Positions 5,775-6,993 of a stretch of 6,993 bases of DNA are shown one piece after another (the stretch's first letter is position 1; every line of letters begins with the position of its first letter). The translations under genes and the position numbers were made by a program. The DNA is from an uncultured Eubacteriales bacterium. Lineage in GTDB: Bacteria > Bacillota > Clostridia > Oscillospirales > Oscillospiraceae. The notes below the pieces were generated by a model. That model did not search any database. It was not told the DNA's origin and saw only the letters and a list, made by a program, of their open reading frames with translations. Where the stretch lies: positions 1 to 6,993 of the forward strand of contig CABSAB010000070.1 of assembly GCA_902475515.1 (NCBI GenBank), in the 5' to 3' direction.

Positions 5775-6212
5775 TTACCCCAGGAACTTGGACTTGAGCA
5801 CCAAGTTCCTGGTATCCCGATAGCCAAGCTTCTCATAAAAATGAGCGTGCATTTCGTCATTCACTGACTGGAGCTGAACCATCGAAGCGCCATGTGCTTT
5901 GACCTGCCGCTCCAGCTCCAACAAAAATTCTGTCCCTGTGCCCCGGCCTTGATACGTTTTTTCCACTACGATCTCCACCAGGTCATAGGCCACAAGGTCG
6001 TCGTACTGCTCCATATAGCCCATGGCAAAGCCGATCATGGCCCCGTCATTCTCCAGAACGAGGCAGTAGGAATCCTCCCGGCTCCATACCTGATGGATAC
6101 GTTTGTAGGCAGTCTCCTCAGTCCATTCGCCATCCTCATGGTTATTATAATAGTTCATATAAAGTTCAACTGCAATAGGAATATCAGATTTCTTCATGAT
6201 ACGGTAGTTCAT
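5775..6212 (-). CDS. GNAT-family N-acetyltransferase
   Basis: A 145-residue Gcn5-related acetyltransferase that should transfer acetyl from acetyl-CoA to an amine; the substrate cannot be told from sequence. Conserved motif A is VEIVVEKTYQGRGTGTEFLLEL (79-100, the pyrophosphate-binding loop is QGRGTG at 88-93). Motif B is SVNDEMHAHFYEKLGYR (116-132), where the FYEKLGY end is typical. The ATG at 6210-6212 has GGAGG 8 bases upstream and follows the other acetyltransferase by 14 bases. By eye its start region is more AT-rich (many Tyr, Asn, Met codons) than the neighbouring genes, which may hint at separate origin, but this was not computed. Confidence 0.88.
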   Translation of the reverse strand: MNYRIMKKSDIPIAVELYMNYYNNHEDGEWTEETAYKRIHQVWSREDSYCLVLENDGAMIGFAMGYMEQYDDLVAYDLVEIVVEKTYQGRGTGTEFLLELERQVKAHGASMVQLQSVNDEMHAHFYEKLGYRDTRNLVLKSKFLG

Positions 6213-6226
6213 ATCGCTTTCCTCCG

Positions 6227-6754
6227 TTATGACAAAAACGGCAACGTTTCATTCGTTGTAAACCGCCAAATATCCTCTGTAATGATGCCTTCCCCCAGTG
6301 CGTCCTGCCGGGTGCCTACCGTCACACCGCCCATTTTCTCATAAAAGCCTCTGGCCGGATTCCCCTGCAGGCAGTTCACAATGAAATGACCATACCCCTG
6401 TTTTTCCAGCTCCCTCCGGCATGCCGCAAGCAGCGCCGCCCCGGTGCCCGCCCCTTGAAAGGGCTGCAAAAGGTAAAGGGCATAGACCTCGCCATCTCCG
6501 GCAAAGCTCTCATTCAAGCTGGGACCGTAATAGGCAAATCCAACCACCGTTTCTCCTACCGCCGCCACAAGGCCCTGTTTCCCTTGAGCAAGTTCTCCGG
6601 CCCATTGCTCCGCCTTCTGTGGAATTCCTTGGATTCTCTCCCGCAAAACCTCTTCCGGCACCAATCCGGCATAGGTGGTCAGCCATGTATATCCTTGCAC
6701 CATCGCAATTCCCAGTGCATCCTTGGCAACAGCCTTACGAATGACAACCTCCAC
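6227..6754 (-). CDS. GNAT-family N-acetyltransferase, GTG start
   Basis: A 175-residue acetyltransferase related only distantly to its neighbour. The start IRKAVAKDALGIAMVQGYTWLTTYAGLVPEE has the W-x-x-T-Y-x-G-L-x-P pattern found in many small GNAT enzymes (residues 24-33). Motif A is YALYLLQPFQGAGTGAALL (91-109), with acetyl-CoA loop QGAGTG at 100-105. Motif B is NCLQGNPARGFYEKMGG (127-143). I chose the GTG at 6752-6754 because GAGGAGGG lies 6 bases upstream and the conserved fold begins there. The frame stays open upstream to the window edge, but that extension would translate a terminator-like hairpin and other palindromes and is not credible. It is the first gene of the five-gene group; the acyl acceptor is unknown. 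Confidence 0.87.
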   Translation of the reverse strand: MEVVIRKAVAKDALGIAMVQGYTWLTTYAGLVPEEVLRERIQGIPQKAEQWAGELAQGKQGLVAAVGETVVGFAYYGPSLNESFAGDGEVYALYLLQPFQGAGTGAALLAACRRELEKQGYGHFIVNCLQGNPARGFYEKMGGVTVGTRQDALGEGIITEDIWRFTTNETLPFLS

Positions 6755-6772
6755 AGCTTTCCCTCCTCTATG

Positions 6773-6803
6773 AAAAACAAAGGCCGGAGGAAATCCCCCG
6801 GCC
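6773..6803 (-). terminator. Intrinsic terminator-like hairpin upstream of the GTG-start acetyltransferase
   Basis: GGCCGG (6782-6787) pairs with CCGGCC (6798-6803); after one A/C mismatch two more G-C pairs close a 4-base AAAT loop. Read on the minus strand the stem is followed at once by TTTGTTTTT (6773-6781). It would end a transcript coming from beyond the right edge, 18 or so bases before the acetyltransferase ribosome binding site. On the plus strand the tail is only CTCGTTTT, so minus-strand termination is the better reading. No clear promoter for the acetyltransferase lies between it and the gene, so partial read-through is possible. Confidence 0.7.
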
Positions 6804-6993
6804 CTCGTTTTGATACGCAAGCACGCAATTCGCTCGTCTCTTACGCCTGCCGCCGCAGGCGGCACACCAAAGCAAAGCCCAGCGAGCGGGTTTGCTTTGG
6901 AAAGGAGGAGTAAGGGAGCGTATGAGGGCCAACCGAAGGGCGGCCCGAACAAAGCGGACTTTGCGACGACGTTAGCCTCTTCTTCTCCGACGA
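6804..6993. repeat. Multi-hairpin intergenic element at the right edge, no credible gene
   Basis: This stretch carries four further hairpins. They are CGCCTGC/GCAGGCG (6844-6850 with 6855-6861), CCAAAGCAAA/TTTGCTTTGG (6867-6876 with 6891-6900, extended inward by CCC/GGG around a one-base bulge), GGGCC/GGCCC (6926-6930 with 6942-6946, with an inner CC/GG) and CAAAG/CTTTG (6950-6954 with 6959-6963). ACGCAA is directly repeated at 6815-6820 and 6823-6828. Two minus-strand frames are open here, and the plus strand has a purine-rich AAAGGAGGAG before a 17-codon ORF, but none resembles a known protein. Density of hairpins next to a terminator suggests a structured repeat or a noncoding RNA tail rather than coding sequence. 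Confidence 0.45.

Noticed and set aside
4729..5823. A 364-codon plus-strand open frame opposite the amidohydrolase and small membrane protein
   Set aside because: Antisense to a conserved gene, crosses gene boundaries, and shows no family motif.

Overview
The window looks like a chromosomal segment from a moderately GC-rich, low-motility-of-order Firmicute, most likely a gut Clostridia member of the Oscillospiraceae type. The signs are the Gram-positive gene order rimP-nusA-rnpM(ylxR)-ylxQ-infB, strong AGGAGG-like ribosome binding sites, an oxygen-sensitive class I (two-subunit type) fumarase and palindromic intergenic elements of a style I associate with that group. Genus is inference. Every gene I can support lies on the minus strand, so transcription runs from high to low coordinates.

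Right edge (6755-6993): no gene I can defend. It holds a run of five hairpins, the last of which (6773-6803, minus strand) resembles an intrinsic terminator. It is probably a dispersed structured repeat or the tail of an off-window transcript.

Middle (3476-6754): a tightly packed set of five genes. In transcription order these are two different GNAT acetyltransferases, an 82-residue two-helix membrane protein, a metal-dependent amidohydrolase of the imidazolonepropionase-like family, and a fumarate hydratase/tartrate dehydratase alpha subunit. Gaps are 14, 14, 36 and 2 bases, so they are likely co-transcribed. The fumarase beta subunit, normally next door, is absent.

Spacer (3272-3475): a small palindrome starts just after the fumarase stop, followed by a near-consensus sigma-A promoter (TTGCAT, 17 bases, TATAAT with an extended TG) and a 12-bp perfect hairpin in the leader of rimP.

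Left (1-3271): the conserved translation/transcription operon. RimP matures the 30S subunit, NusA modulates RNA polymerase pausing and termination, RnpM (YlxR) is an RNA-binding modulator of RNase P, YlxQ is an L7Ae-type RNA-binding protein, and the N-terminal 293 residues of initiation factor IF-2 run off the left edge just before its GTPase domain. These proteins link transcription, RNA processing and ribosome assembly with initiation, and the tight spacing plus one overlapping pair fits one polycistronic message from the promoter at 3345-3373.

Most of the window is ordinary housekeeping sequence. I see no defence system, phage, insertion sequence, CRISPR array, tRNA or rRNA. The most interesting items are the structured right-edge element, the palindrome that abuts the fumarase stop, the orphan fumarase alpha subunit, and a histidine replacing the last glycine of the NusA KH1 loop.
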